Below are positions 9,133 to 17,801 of a stretch of 50,673 nt of DNA, in pieces. This DNA comes from an uncultured Collinsella sp. (GTDB lineage Bacteria > Actinomycetota > Coriobacteriia > Coriobacteriales > Coriobacteriaceae). The notes below the pieces were generated by a model. It was not told where the DNA came from and ran no database searches. It was given only the letters and a program-made list of their open reading frames with translations. The position numbers and the translations under genes are program-made. Numbering within the stretch: the first letter of the stretch is position 1; each line of letters opens with the position of its first letter. The DNA lies in NCBI GenBank assembly GCA_900757505.1, contig CAAEOE010000067.1, positions 1 to 50,673 of the forward strand, in the 5' to 3' direction.

Positions 9133-10074
9133 TTAAGCCTTCAGGCTCAGGCCCATGGACTCAAGCTTGTCCTTCACTTCCTCGATCGACTTAACACCGA
9201 AGTTACGGATGTTGAGCAGATCATTCTCCGAGAACTCAACGAGCTGACGGACCGAGTGAATGCTGGCGCGCTTAAGGCAGTTGTAGGAACGGACGGAAAG
9301 GTCCAGATCCTCGATCTGCTTGTCCAGCTCAGCGTTGTCGTTGGTGACCTCGGGAGCGAAGATCGAAGCCTCCTCCTCGACCTCGGGGGTCTCGGCAAGG
9401 TTCATAAAGGCAGCCATATGCTGGTTAATGATATTGGCAGCCTGGACCACGGCGTCGCGCGGGGCGATGGAGCCGTTGGTCTCGATCTCGAGGACAAGGC
9501 GGTCGTAGTCGGTGTGCTGACCGACACGGCAAGCCTCAACGAGCTTGGCGCAACGGGAAACCGGCGAGTACAGCGAGTCGACGTGGATCACACCGATGGG
9601 ATCGTTGTCACGCTTGTTAGCCTCGCCAGAAACATAGCCGCGGCCATAGCCGATGCGCATGCTCATGGTGAGATGGCCACCCTCGGTGAGCGTAGCAATG
9701 TGCTGCTCGGGGTTGACCAGCTCAAACTCGGACGGAATAAAGAAGTCCGCACCGGTGACCTCGCAGGGGCCGTCAACCGAGATGGTTGCGGTCGCCTCGT
9801 CGGTCGTGCCGAGAGCCCTGAAGACAAGACCCTTGACATTCAGGACGATGTCGGTGACATCCTCGACCATGTTAGGGATGGTCATGAACTCGTGCTGCGC
9901 ACCATCGATCTGAATAGCCTCGACGGCGGCACCCTCGAGCGAGGACAGAAGAACGCGACGAAGGGAGTTACCCAGCGTATCGCCGTAACCACGCTCGAGC
10001 GGCTCGACGGAGACACGAGCAGACGTCTCGTTGATCTCTTCGACCTGAACCTGAGGCCTAATGAATTCTGACAT
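9133..10074 (-). CDS. rpoA: RNA polymerase alpha subunit
   Basis: Scaffold subunit of RNA polymerase, 313 residues. The N-terminal dimerisation domain contains ERGYGDTLGNSLRRVLLSS. The C-terminal domain (about residues 245-310) carries LDLSVRSYNCLKRASIHSV and FGVKSIEEVKDKLESMGL, which bind UP elements and activators. ATG start behind GGAGG. It lies between rpsD and rplQ in the standard alpha-operon order. Confidence 0.98.
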   Translation of the reverse strand: MSEFIRPQVQVEEINETSARVSVEPLERGYGDTLGNSLRRVLLSSLEGAAVEAIQIDGAQHEFMTIPNMVEDVTDIVLNVKGLVFRALGTTDEATATISVDGPCEVTGADFFIPSEFELVNPEQHIATLTEGGHLTMSMRIGYGRGYVSGEANKRDNDPIGVIHVDSLYSPVSRCAKLVEACRVGQHTDYDRLVLEIETNGSIAPRDAVVQAANIINQHMAAFMNLAETPEVEEEASIFAPEVTNDNAELDKQIEDLDLSVRSYNCLKRASIHSVRQLVEFSENDLLNIRNFGVKSIEEVKDKLESMGLSLKA

Positions 10075-10106
10075 GTATTACCTCCAGCCTCAGCAGCCCG
10101 GATGGA

Positions 10107-10703
10107 CTACTTAGAGTAGAGCTCGACGATGAGCTGCTCGTTGATATCACCGCTGATCTGCTCACGCGTCGGCAGAGCGAGCACGTTACCAGACAGCTTC
10201 TCGATATCGACCTCGAGCCAGCCAGGGACCTCAAAGCGCTCGGAGGAAATCAGGGCCTCCTTGATGGGGAGGAGGTCACGGAACTTCTCGCCGACAGCGA
10301 CGACGTCGCCGGCCTTGACGCGGTAGGACGGGATGTCCACGCGCTTGCCGTTCACGGTGAAGTGACCGTGACGGACGGACTGACGAGCCTCTTTGCGGGT
10401 GCGGGCGAAGCCAAGACGGAAGACGACGTTGTCGAGGCGAGACTCAAGAATGATCATGAGGTTCTCACCGGTGACGCCGTTCATCTTACGGGCCTTGTTG
10501 AAGTAGCCGTGGAACTGCTTCTCCAGAACGCCATAGATGAACTTGACCTTCTGCTTCTCGCGCAGCTGCATGCCGTACTCAGATTCCTTGCGACGGCGCT
10601 TGGGCTGACGGATAGATTCCTTCTTGCTGCTGTAACCGAGCTCAGCGGGATCGATCCCGAGCTGACGGCAGCGCTTAAGAACAGGAGTCCTGTCGATTGC
10701 CAT
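10107..10703 (-). CDS. rpsD: 30S ribosomal protein S4
   Basis: Small-subunit assembly protein binding 16S rRNA, 198 residues. The N-terminus (RTPVLKRCRQLGIDPAELGY) lacks the cysteine pairs of Zn-type S4. The S4 RNA-binding domain contains RLDNVVFRLGFARTRKEARQ and RHGHFTVNGKRVDIPSY. In some bacteria S4 represses its own operon; no leader structure is evident here. It sits between rpsK and rpoA. Confidence 0.98.
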   Translation of the reverse strand: MAIDRTPVLKRCRQLGIDPAELGYSSKKESIRQPKRRRKESEYGMQLREKQKVKFIYGVLEKQFHGYFNKARKMNGVTGENLMIILESRLDNVVFRLGFARTRKEARQSVRHGHFTVNGKRVDIPSYRVKAGDVVAVGEKFRDLLPIKEALISSERFEVPGWLEVDIEKLSGNVLALPTREQISGDINEQLIVELYSK

Positions 10704-10722
10704 ATTGATACGATCCTTTCAG

Positions 10723-11127
10723 TTACACGCGGCGACGCTTCTTGGGGCGGCAGCCGTTGTGCGGAATGGGGGTCTTGTCCTGGATGCTCGAGACCTCGAG
10801 GCCAGCAGCCTGGAGGGAGCGGATGGCGGTCTCACGACCGGAGCCGGGGCCCTTGACGAAGACGGAAACCTTCTTCATACCGTGCTCCATGGCCTGCTTG
10901 GCAGCAGCCTCGGCAGCCATCTGGGCAGCGAACGGCGTGGACTTACGGGAGCCCTTGAAGCCCACCTGGCCAGCCGACTTCCAGGAAATGACGTTGCCCT
11001 GGGGATCGGTGATCGAAACGATCGTGTTGTTGAACGTAGAACGAATGTGAGCCTGGCCCACGGAAATGTTCTTACGGTCCGCGCGCTTCAGACGGGCAGC
11101 GCGAACGTTCTTCTTAGCAGTAGCCAT
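10723..11127 (-). CDS. rpsK: 30S ribosomal protein S11
   Basis: Small-subunit platform protein, 134 residues. AHIRSTFNNTIVSITDPQGN, SAGQVGFKGSRKSTPFAAQ and the basic C-terminus DKTPIPHNGCRPKKRRRV are canonical. It follows rpsM by 14 bases. Confidence 0.98.
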   Translation of the reverse strand: MATAKKNVRAARLKRADRKNISVGQAHIRSTFNNTIVSITDPQGNVISWKSAGQVGFKGSRKSTPFAAQMAAEAAAKQAMEHGMKKVSVFVKGPGSGRETAIRSLQAAGLEVSSIQDKTPIPHNGCRPKKRRRV

Positions 11128-11141
11128 CTATCTAGCGCTCC

Positions 11142-11516
11142 TTATTTCTTCTTCTTAGCACCGATCTGACGCTTCGGGCCCTTGCGGGTACGAGCGTTAG
11201 TGTGGGTGCGCTGGCCGCGGACCGGGAGGCCCTTGCGGTGACGAAGGCCGCGGTTGCAGCCGATGTCCATAAGGCGCTTGACGTTCTGGTTGCGCTCACG
11301 GCGGAGGTCGCCCTCAACCATGATCTGGTTCTTATCGATATAATCGCGGATGGCGTTAACCTCATCCTCGGTGAGGTCCTTAACGCGCGTATCCACGTTA
11401 ACGTTGCACTCGACGCAAATCTTCGTCGCAGTGGTGCGGCCGATGCCGTAAATGTAGGTCAGACCGATCTCAACGCGCTTCTCACGCGGGAGGTCGACAC
11501 CATTAATACGGGCCAA
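11142..11516 (-). CDS. rpsM: 30S ribosomal protein S13
   Basis: Small-subunit head protein contacting tRNA and the L5 bridge, 124 residues. MARINGVDLPREKRVEIGLT, IYGIGRTTA and RHRKGLPVRGQRTHTNARTR are family signatures. It follows rpmJ by 14 bases. Confidence 0.98.
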   Translation of the reverse strand: MARINGVDLPREKRVEIGLTYIYGIGRTTATKICVECNVNVDTRVKDLTEDEVNAIRDYIDKNQIMVEGDLRRERNQNVKRLMDIGCNRGLRHRKGLPVRGQRTHTNARTRKGPKRQIGAKKKK

Positions 11517-11530
11517 CGTAGTCTCCTCTC

Positions 11531-11644
11531 TTAACCCTGACGCTGCTTATGACGGGGGTTCTCGCAAATGACGAGGACCTTGCCATGGCGCCTAATGATT
11601 TTGCACTTATCGCACATCTTCTTGACCGAAGGACGTACCTTCAT
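11531..11644 (-). CDS. rpmJ: 50S ribosomal protein L36 (zinc type)
   Basis: This 37-residue protein reads MKVRPSVKKMCDKCKIIRRH then GKVLVICENPRHKQRQG. Cys11, Cys14, Cys27 and His32 form the zinc site, so this is the zinc-binding (C+) L36. ATG at 11644, stop TAA at 11531-11533. It sits between infA and rpsM as in most bacteria. Confidence 0.96.
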   Translation of the reverse strand: MKVRPSVKKMCDKCKIIRRHGKVLVICENPRHKQRQG

Positions 11645-11736
11645 CGTTCTTCCTTTCGGTAGCGCTCAAACTACTTCCCTACTATCTACTCGCCCAGCCG
11701 CAGGCGTTTAAAACTATGGCTGGTCTTCACACACAA

Positions 11737-11770
11737 TCCGACCGTAGGTTGAGCTAAGCCTGCAGTCGGA
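11737..11770 (-). other. imperfect hairpin between infA and rpmJ
   Basis: tccgaccgtagg (11737-11748) pairs with cctgcagtcgga (11759-11770) with two mismatches, in the 150-base gap between infA and rpmJ. It could be a processing or attenuation hairpin; there is no T-run directly after it. Confidence 0.3.
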
Positions 11771-11794
11771 AATGGAGTGCGTGTATGCGTGCCG

Positions 11795-12019
11795 CTATTT
11801 GTAGCGATAGGTGATGCGGCCGCGGGTCAGGTCGTACGGGGAAAGCTCCACGACAACCCTGTCACCGGGGAGAATACGGATGTAATTCATTCGGATCTTG
11901 CCAGAAATGTTGCACAGAACCGAATGACCGTTCTCGAGCTCGACCTTAAACATGGCGTTGGGCAACGGTTCCTTTACCGTACCCTCGAGCTCAATTGCGT
12001 CTTCCTTCTTCACAAGCAA
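11795..12019 (-). CDS. infA: translation initiation factor IF-1
   Basis: Binds the 30S A site during initiation. This is a single OB-fold protein with IELEGTVKEPLPNAMFKVEL, ISGKIRMNYIRILPGDRVVV and SPYDLTRGRITYRYK. Two starts are possible: TTG at 12019 (74 residues) or GTG at 12013 (72 residues, the usual family length). Neither has a strong ribosome site. The 98 bases upstream, towards map, hold no gene. Confidence 0.96.
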   Translation of the reverse strand: MLVKKEDAIELEGTVKEPLPNAMFKVELENGHSVLCNISGKIRMNYIRILPGDRVVVELSPYDLTRGRITYRYK

Positions 12020-12117
12020 TCATCTTTCTCTAGAAAACGACAGCGATTGAGTATTCTACAACACGTATGTACGCATCGTAATAACTTCGTAATGGCTCCA
12101 CAACTAAGTGGAACTTG

Positions 12118-12906
12118 TTACATTTCTCCGCCTTGGAGGGAGCACCAAGCACCTTGGGCATCCGTGGTGAGAATCACCGGACCATCATTGGTAATGGCGA
12201 CGGTGTTCTCGTAGTGCGCGGCGGGCAGGTGGTCGTTGGTCGTAACAATCCAACCGTCGGAACCCGTGCTCACATGGTTGGAACCCATCGTAACCATCGG
12301 CTCGATGGCAATGACCATGCCGGCCTGGAGGCGAACGCCCCTCCCCTTCTTTCCATAGTTAGGAACGTTGGGGTCCTCGTGCATCACGCGGCCAATGCCA
12401 TGGCCCACATAATCACGAAGCACGCCGTAACCGTGAGACTCGGCGAGGGACTGAACGGCATAACCGACGTCCCCGATATGGTTACCGGGAACAGCCTGCT
12501 CGATGGCAGCCTTAAGGCAATCACGCGTGACCTCGCACAGGGCCTTGGCCTCGGGCGTGGGGGTGCCGACGAAAAACGTCCATGCGTTATCGCCGACCCA
12601 ACCGTCGACAACGGCTCCCGTATCGATGGAGATGATATCGCCATCGCGCAGGATCATGTCAGGGTTGGGAATACCGTGGACCACGGCATCGTTGATCGAT
12701 GCGCAAATGGTCCCCGGGAACCCGCCGTAACCCTTAAAGGCAGGGGTGCCGCCATGCATGCGGATAATCTGCTCCGCGAGCTGATCGAGCTCAAAAGTCG
12801 AAACGCCGGGACGCACCATGGCTCCAACGTGGCGGAGCGCCATCTTAGATAGCGCTCCTGCCTTCTTCATCTGCTCGATTTGCGTTGCAGACTTAATCTT
12901 GATCAT
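12118..12906 (-). CDS. map: methionine aminopeptidase, type I
   Basis: Removes the N-terminal methionine from nascent proteins. The 262-residue protein contains the metal and catalytic residues of the family in NDAVVHGIPNPD, SIDTGAVVDGWVGDN, GHGIGRVMHEDPNVPNYG and IEPMV. There is no N-terminal zinc-finger extension. Its ATG overlaps the adk stop as ATGA, so the two are translationally coupled. Confidence 0.97.
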   Translation of the reverse strand: MIKIKSATQIEQMKKAGALSKMALRHVGAMVRPGVSTFELDQLAEQIIRMHGGTPAFKGYGGFPGTICASINDAVVHGIPNPDMILRDGDIISIDTGAVVDGWVGDNAWTFFVGTPTPEAKALCEVTRDCLKAAIEQAVPGNHIGDVGYAVQSLAESHGYGVLRDYVGHGIGRVMHEDPNVPNYGKKGRGVRLQAGMVIAIEPMVTMGSNHVSTGSDGWIVTTNDHLPAAHYENTVAITNDGPVILTTDAQGAWCSLQGGEM

Positions 12907-13529
12907 AGACCGAGAGCCTCTTTGACATCCCCGTACACGGTCTCGCGAGCCTGGTCACCGTTGACCGACTTGAGCAGACCCTGGCCACGATAGTAGTCGA
13001 CGAGCGGACTCGTGGACTTCTCGTAGACGTCGAGACGGTTCTTGATGGTCTCGGGCTTGTCGTCGTCGCGCTGATACATCTCGCCTGCGCACTTGGGGCA
13101 GGTAGCATCGGCAGCGGTGCCGGTGTAACCGCAGGCGCGGCAGGTGCGACGCGAAGACAGACGATCGATAATGACCTCGGGGGCCACATCGACCAGAAGA
13201 GCGCAATCAATCTCACGGCCCATGGCAGAAAGCTCGGAATCGAGCGTCACAGCCTGGGCGGTGTTGCGCGGGAAGCCGTCGAGGATGAAGCCCTGCTGGG
13301 CGTCATCGGCGGCAAGGCGCTCCTTGACAAGGTCGATCACGAGCTGGTCGGGAACGAGCTCGCCAGCGTCCATGTACTTCTTAGCCTGAATACCAAGCTC
13401 GGTGCCACCCTTGACGGCAGCACGCAGCAGGTCGCCCGTGGAAATATGGGCGACGCCAAACTCGGCGACGAGCTCCTGTGCGACGGTGCCCTTACCGGCA
13501 CCCGGAGCTCCGAGCAATACGAGGTTCAT
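12903..13529 (-). CDS. adk: adenylate kinase
   Basis: Interconverts ATP + AMP and 2 ADP. The P-loop is GAPGAGKGT. The LID domain carries two CxxC pairs (CRACG...CPKC), so it is the zinc-binding LID type usual in Gram-positive bacteria. The ATG at 13529 (208 residues) follows AGGAGG with good spacing; the TTG at 13535 is too close to that site. It is placed between secY and map. Confidence 0.97.
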   Translation of the reverse strand: MNLVLLGAPGAGKGTVAQELVAEFGVAHISTGDLLRAAVKGGTELGIQAKKYMDAGELVPDQLVIDLVKERLAADDAQQGFILDGFPRNTAQAVTLDSELSAMGREIDCALLVDVAPEVIIDRLSSRRTCRACGYTGTAADATCPKCAGEMYQRDDDKPETIKNRLDVYEKSTSPLVDYYRGQGLLKSVNGDQARETVYGDVKEALGL

Positions 13530-13547
13530 GAGCAATCCTCCTCTAGC

Positions 13548-14834
13548 CTATTTAAAGAATCCATCGTAATCATACATCTTGATCTGGCCTTCGAGCTTAT
13601 CGACCGTGTCGAGCACGACGCCGACCATGATGAGGATGGACGTGCCGCCAAATGCCTGGATCAGATGGTTACCCGTGAAGGAGAAAATGATCGAAGGCAC
13701 GATGGCGATGAGCGCCAAGAAGACAGCGCTGGGAAGCGTGATCTTGTTGAGCGCGTTCTTGATGTAGGCCGCGGTAGCCCTACCCGGACGGACGCCCGGA
13801 ATAAAGCCGCCCTGCTTCTTAAGGTTATCGGCCGTGTCATCGGGGTTGAACACCATGGAGGTGTAGAAGTACGCGAAGAACACGATGAGGACAACGTTAA
13901 GCACCCAGTTGAGCCAACCGGTCGAAAGCGCGGAGGCAACTGCCTGAATCCAGCCGATGCCGGGGAAGAACACGGCAATCTGAGCCGGGAAGTACAGCAG
14001 CGCCGAAGCGAAGATGATCGGCACGACACCCGCGGTGTTGACCTTGATGGGCAGGTAGGTGGTCTGGCCACCCATCATGCGACGGCCCACGACGCGCTTA
14101 GCGTAGGAGACCGGGATGCGGCGCTGGCCGCGCTCAAGGAAAACAATCAGCGGGATAACCAGCAGGATGATGGCGCAGATGATCACCATGGTGATGATGC
14201 CACCGGCATTGCCCTCGGTGCTGGAGAAGATAGCCTGCGGCAGACCGGCCATGATGTTCGCGAAGATGATCAGCGACATGCCATTGCCGATACCGCGCTG
14301 GGTGATGAGCTCACCAATCCACATGATCAGCATGGCGCCCGCGGTGAGCGTACCGACGATCATGAGGTCGAAGATGATCTCGGGAGCGCCGGCGCCATTG
14401 AAGCTGATGCCGAAGCTCTTAAAGAGGAAGAGGTAACCCACGGAGTTGAGGATTGCCAGAGCCAGGGTGAGGTAACGCGAATACTGCGTAATCTTGGTCT
14501 GACCGACCTCGCCCTCGCGGGCAAGCTCATGCAGGGAAGGCACGACGGCCTGGAGCATCTGGAGGATGATCGAGCTGGTGATGTAAGGCATGATGCCCAG
14601 CGAAAACACCGACACATAGCTCAACGCGCCGCCAGAGAAAAGATTCAGGAGGGCCATAGCACCTGCGGCGACCGAATTGTTATCGGTCGAGAAAAGGCCC
14701 AGCATCCCCTGGAAGGGAATGCCGGGCACAGGAACGTGCGCACCAATGCGGTACACGACGAGCATAGCTATGGTAAAAAGAATCTTTTCGCGCAATTCTT
14801 TGATGCGGAAAGCATTCTTAAGACCATTTAGCAC
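13548..14834 (-). CDS. secY: protein translocase subunit SecY
   Basis: Channel-forming core of the Sec translocon, 428 residues with about ten membrane helices. Signatures include VYRIGAHVPVPGIPF, LGIMPYITSSIILQML and ERGQRRIPVSYAKRVVGR. The start is a GTG at 14834 that overlaps the end of rplO by 7 bases, implying translational coupling. Confidence 0.97.
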   Translation of the reverse strand: MLNGLKNAFRIKELREKILFTIAMLVVYRIGAHVPVPGIPFQGMLGLFSTDNNSVAAGAMALLNLFSGGALSYVSVFSLGIMPYITSSIILQMLQAVVPSLHELAREGEVGQTKITQYSRYLTLALAILNSVGYLFLFKSFGISFNGAGAPEIIFDLMIVGTLTAGAMLIMWIGELITQRGIGNGMSLIIFANIMAGLPQAIFSSTEGNAGGIITMVIICAIILLVIPLIVFLERGQRRIPVSYAKRVVGRRMMGGQTTYLPIKVNTAGVVPIIFASALLYFPAQIAVFFPGIGWIQAVASALSTGWLNWVLNVVLIVFFAYFYTSMVFNPDDTADNLKKQGGFIPGVRPGRATAAYIKNALNKITLPSAVFLALIAIVPSIIFSFTGNHLIQAFGGTSILIMVGVVLDTVDKLEGQIKMYDYDGFFK

Positions 14835-15277
14835 GGCAGCTCGACCTTTCCGCCGGCGGCCTCGATCTTGGCCTGCGCAGAAGCGCTGACCTTGTCGACC
14901 TTGACCGTGAACTTCTTGGTGAGCTCACCATTGCCGAGCACCTTGACGGGCTCGAACTCGCTCTTGGTGATGCGAGCGGCCTTAAGAGCGGCACCGTCGA
15001 TCACAGCGCCGTCCTCGAACTTACGCTCGAGACGCTCAACGTTAACAGCGGTGTACTCGATACGACGGGGGTTACGGAAGCCAGGAAGCTTGGGCAGGCG
15101 CATAGCCAGCGGAGTCTGGCCACCCTCGAAGCCGGCACCCTTGGTGCCGCCAGAGCGGGAACCCTGGCCCTTCTGACCGCGGCCAGAAGTGGTGCCGTGA
15201 CCCGAAGAATTGCCACGGCCGACGCGCTTGCGGTTCTTGGTGGAACCGGGCGCGGGAGTAAGATCGTGAAGCTGCAT
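14828..15277 (-). CDS. rplO: 50S ribosomal protein L15
   Basis: Large-subunit assembly protein, 149 residues. MQLHDLTPAPGSTKNRKRVG and the Gly-rich GRGNSSGHGTTSGRGQKGQG are canonical. ATG behind GAGGAG. It overlaps secY at its 3' end and follows rpmD by 3 bases. Confidence 0.97.
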   Translation of the reverse strand: MQLHDLTPAPGSTKNRKRVGRGNSSGHGTTSGRGQKGQGSRSGGTKGAGFEGGQTPLAMRLPKLPGFRNPRRIEYTAVNVERLERKFEDGAVIDGAALKAARITKSEFEPVKVLGNGELTKKFTVKVDKVSASAQAKIEAAGGKVELPC

Positions 15278-15280
15278 TTG

Positions 15281-15463
15281 CTACTCCTCTACAATCTCGA
15301 CAAGGTGCTTGACCTTGAAGATCATGCCGCGGACGGACTCGTTGTCAGCAATCTCGCGAACCTCGCGGATCCTGTGGAGACCGAGGGCACGGACAGTACG
15401 GACCTGGTCCTGCTTGCAACCGTTGGTGCTGCGGACCTGCTTGATCTTGATGGTGTCAGCCAT
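15281..15463 (-). CDS. rpmD: 50S ribosomal protein L30
   Basis: 60-residue large-subunit protein. IKIKQVRSTNGCKQDQVRTV and LGLHRIREVREIADNESVRG fit the L30 family. It lies between rpsE and rplO with gaps of 2-3 bases. Confidence 0.95.
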   Translation of the reverse strand: MADTIKIKQVRSTNGCKQDQVRTVRALGLHRIREVREIADNESVRGMIFKVKHLVEIVEE

Positions 15464-15465
15464 GC

Positions 15466-15990
15466 TTAGTTCTCCTTACCGACGAACATCTCGGAGACCG
15501 TCAGGCCACGGCGAGCCGCGACGTCCTCAGGGCTGGAGAGCTCCTTGAGGCCCTCGACGGCAGCCTTGATGATGTTGAGGCCGTTGTCGGTACCGAGGGA
15601 CTTGGACAGGACGTTCTTGATGCCAGCAAGCTCAAAGAGGGGACGCACAGCGCCGCCGGCGATAACGCCGGTACCCTCGACAGCGGGCTTGATGATGATG
15701 CGGCCGGCACCAAAGTGGCCGAGAACCTCGTGCGGGATAGTGCCCTGCTCGGTCACCGGCACGTGGAACATGTTCTTCTTGGCATCGAGAGATGCCTTGG
15801 AGATGGCCATGGGCACCTCAGCGGACTTGCCCATGCCAACGCCGACGTTGCCCTTGCCGTCGCCAACGACGACGAGAGCGACGAGGCTCATGCGACGACC
15901 ACCCTTGACGGTCTTCGACACGCGGTTGATGTAAACGACGCGCTCCTCGAACTCGGAGGCCTCGCGCTGCTGCTTCTGATTACGAGCCAT
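15466..15990 (-). CDS. rpsE: 30S ribosomal protein S5
   Basis: Small-subunit protein with a role in decoding accuracy, 174 residues. FEERVVYINRVSKTVKGGRR, GDGKGNVGVGMGKSAEVPMA and the C-terminal GAGRIIIKPAVEGTGVIAGG are the double-stranded RNA-binding and S5 C-domain signatures. Confidence 0.98.
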   Translation of the reverse strand: MARNQKQQREASEFEERVVYINRVSKTVKGGRRMSLVALVVVGDGKGNVGVGMGKSAEVPMAISKASLDAKKNMFHVPVTEQGTIPHEVLGHFGAGRIIIKPAVEGTGVIAGGAVRPLFELAGIKNVLSKSLGTDNGLNIIKAAVEGLKELSSPEDVAARRGLTVSEMFVGKEN

Positions 15991-16004
15991 GTGCTACATA
16001 CCTC

Positions 16005-16373
16005 CTAGAACTCGAGACCGGCGGCACGAGCACCGTCGGCGAGGGCCTTGACGCGGCCATGGTAGATACGGCCACCGCGATCGAAGGCGACCTTGGTGAT
16101 GCCGGTCTCGATGGCGCGCTTGCCAACGAGCTGACCGACCTTCTCCGCAGCCTCCTTGTTCGAGGTGTGGGTGCCCTTGAACTCGGCCTCGAGGGTCGAG
16201 GCAGAGACGAGCGTCAGGCTGGAGCCCTTACTGTCGTCGATGATCTGGGCATAGATGTTGGCGTTAGTACGGGTCACGCGAAGACGCGGACGCTCGGAGG
16301 TACCCGAGACCTTGCCGCGAACACGACGCTGACGACGCTTGAGGCCTTCCAGCTTCGCCTTATGCTTGTTCAT
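16005..16373 (-). CDS. rplR: 50S ribosomal protein L18
   Basis: Binds 5S rRNA; 122 residues. The basic N-terminus KRRQRRVRGKVSGTSERPRL and the C-terminal VAFDRGGRIYHGRVKALADG are diagnostic. A 75-base gap with a hairpin separates it from rplF. Confidence 0.97.
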   Translation of the reverse strand: MNKHKAKLEGLKRRQRRVRGKVSGTSERPRLRVTRTNANIYAQIIDDSKGSSLTLVSASTLEAEFKGTHTSNKEAAEKVGQLVGKRAIETGITKVAFDRGGRIYHGRVKALADGARAAGLEF

Positions 16374-16401
16374 ACGTAAACTCCTAAAAAGGTTGATCTT
16401 G

Positions 16402-16423
16402 CCAGCACCTGACGGGGTGCTGG
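16402..16423 (-). other. hairpin between rplF and rplR
   Basis: An 8-bp perfect stem (ccagcacc / ggtgctgg) with a 6-base loop is followed on the minus strand, 12 bases later, by TTTTT. It could be a weak attenuator or an RNA-processing element inside the operon. Confidence 0.4.
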
Positions 16424-16448
16424 TCTTATGCGAGTGAGTCGGTTACGA

Positions 16449-16985
16449 CTACTTGGCGGCCTTACCCAGCTTGCGGCGGATGTGCTCGCCAACGTAGTGG
16501 ATACCCTTGCCCTTGTAAGGCTCGGGAGGACGATGGCCGCGGATCTCAGCGGCGATCTGACCGACCTGCTGCTTGTTGATACCCTTGACGTTCACGTGGG
16601 TGTTGTCGGGAACCTCGAAGGTGATGCCCTCGGGAGCCTCGACGATCACGGGGTGCGAGAAGCCCAGGGAGAACTCGAGGTTCTTACCCTTCTGCTGCAC
16701 GCGGTAACCGACGCCGGCGAGCTCGAGCTTCTTCTCGAAGCCCTCGGAAACGCCAACAACCATGTTGTGGATGAGGGCGCGGGTGAGGCCGTGGCGGGCA
16801 CGGGTCTCACGCTCGTCGTCGGGACGGGAAACGGTGAGGACGTTGTCCTCGACGTTGATAGCGAGCTTCTCAAAGACATCGAGCTCGAGCTGGCCCTTGG
16901 GGCCCTTGACGACAACGTTGTTGCCGTTGACTGCCACTTCGACTCCGGCGGGAATCTGGACAGGCTTATTACCGATACGAGACAC
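16449..16985 (-). CDS. rplF: 50S ribosomal protein L6
   Basis: Large-subunit protein near the factor-binding site, 178 residues. MSRIGNKPVQIPAGVEVAVN, LALAGVGYRVQ-type segment (KLELAGVGYRVQQKGKNLEF) and RPPEPYKGKGIHYVGEHIRR are canonical. Confidence 0.98.
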   Translation of the reverse strand: MSRIGNKPVQIPAGVEVAVNGNNVVVKGPKGQLELDVFEKLAINVEDNVLTVSRPDDERETRARHGLTRALIHNMVVGVSEGFEKKLELAGVGYRVQQKGKNLEFSLGFSHPVIVEAPEGITFEVPDNTHVNVKGINKQQVGQIAAEIRGHRPPEPYKGKGIHYVGEHIRRKLGKAAK

Positions 16986-17018
16986 GGTGATCTCCTTTCC
17001 TTCTACCTACCGAGCGAA

Positions 17019-17417
17019 TTACCAGACGTAAGCGATGATCTCGCCGCCGACGTTGTGCTTGCGAGCATCGCGGTCGGTCATGACGCCATGGCTGGTGGAA
17101 ATAATGGCGGTACCAAGGCCACCGCGGACGCGGGGCATGTCGGCAACGCCGGTGTACTTACGCAGGCCCGGCTTGGAAATGCGGCGGATGCCGTTGATGA
17201 CCTTAGCCTTCTTGGGACCATACTTAAGCGTGATGTGCAGAGTCTTCTGGGGAACGGTGTCCTCGACATCGTAGCCCTCGATGTAGCCCTCCTCGTGCAG
17301 AACACGAGCGATCTCGACGAGCTTCTTGCTGCTCGGCATGGAGACCGTGGCCTTGTTCACAGAGTTAGCGTTACGGATGCGCGTAAGCATATCTGCGATC
17401 GGGTCTGTAAGGTTCAT
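17019..17417 (-). CDS. rpsH: 30S ribosomal protein S8
   Basis: Small-subunit central-domain protein, 132 residues. MNLTDPIADMLTRIRNANSV and the C-terminal GGLGTAIISTSHGVMTDRDA are signatures. In E. coli S8 is the repressor of the spc operon; an equivalent operator at rplE is not evident here. Confidence 0.98.
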   Translation of the reverse strand: MNLTDPIADMLTRIRNANSVNKATVSMPSSKKLVEIARVLHEEGYIEGYDVEDTVPQKTLHITLKYGPKKAKVINGIRRISKPGLRKYTGVADMPRVRGGLGTAIISTSHGVMTDRDARKHNVGGEIIAYVW

Positions 17418-17536
17418 ACAGATTCTCCTTCGTTCTTGATGAACACGTGCTCTTGGTTCTTCGCCGCCCTTAACGGCAAAGCCTAACTAGCGCGTTTTCC
17501 CTGTTCCAAACTGATGCTTGAAACGCTGGTAGTGAC

Positions 17537-17722
17537 TTACCAGCTGGCCTTCTTAACGCCGGGAAGCTCGCCCTTGAGTGCAAGCTCGCGGAAGCAGACA
17601 CGGCACAGGCCGAACTTGCGGTACACAGAGTGCGGACGGCCGCAGCGCTGGCAGCGCGTGTACTCACGAGTAGAGAACTTCTGCTTGCGATTGCACTTGA
17701 CGATCATCGATGTCTTAGCCAC
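17537..17722 (-). CDS. rpsN: 30S ribosomal protein S14, zinc type
   Basis: 61-residue type Z S14. The motif CQRCGRPHSVYRKFGLCRVC gives the CxxC...CxxC zinc site, followed by FRELALKGELPGVKKASW. The zinc-free long form is absent from this operon. Confidence 0.97.
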   Translation of the reverse strand: MAKTSMIVKCNRKQKFSTREYTRCQRCGRPHSVYRKFGLCRVCFRELALKGELPGVKKASW

Positions 17723-17756
17723 TTATATCCTCCTCACATAGAGTATTGTTCGCCCC

Positions 17757-17786
17757 AAGCGCCGCCCCCTTGTGGGAACGGCGCTT
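17757..17786 (-). other. hairpin between rplE and rpsN
   Basis: aagcgccg (17757-17764) pairs with cggcgctt (17779-17786) in the 79-base gap between the two genes. There is no T-run after it. An intra-operon processing or stability element is possible. Confidence 0.35.
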
Positions 17787-17801
17787 ATAGGGCAGGTGAA
17801 C

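Noticed and set aside
13446..14831. Plus-strand frame of 461 codons opposite secY
   Set aside because: It is antisense to secY and made of charged low-complexity sequence.
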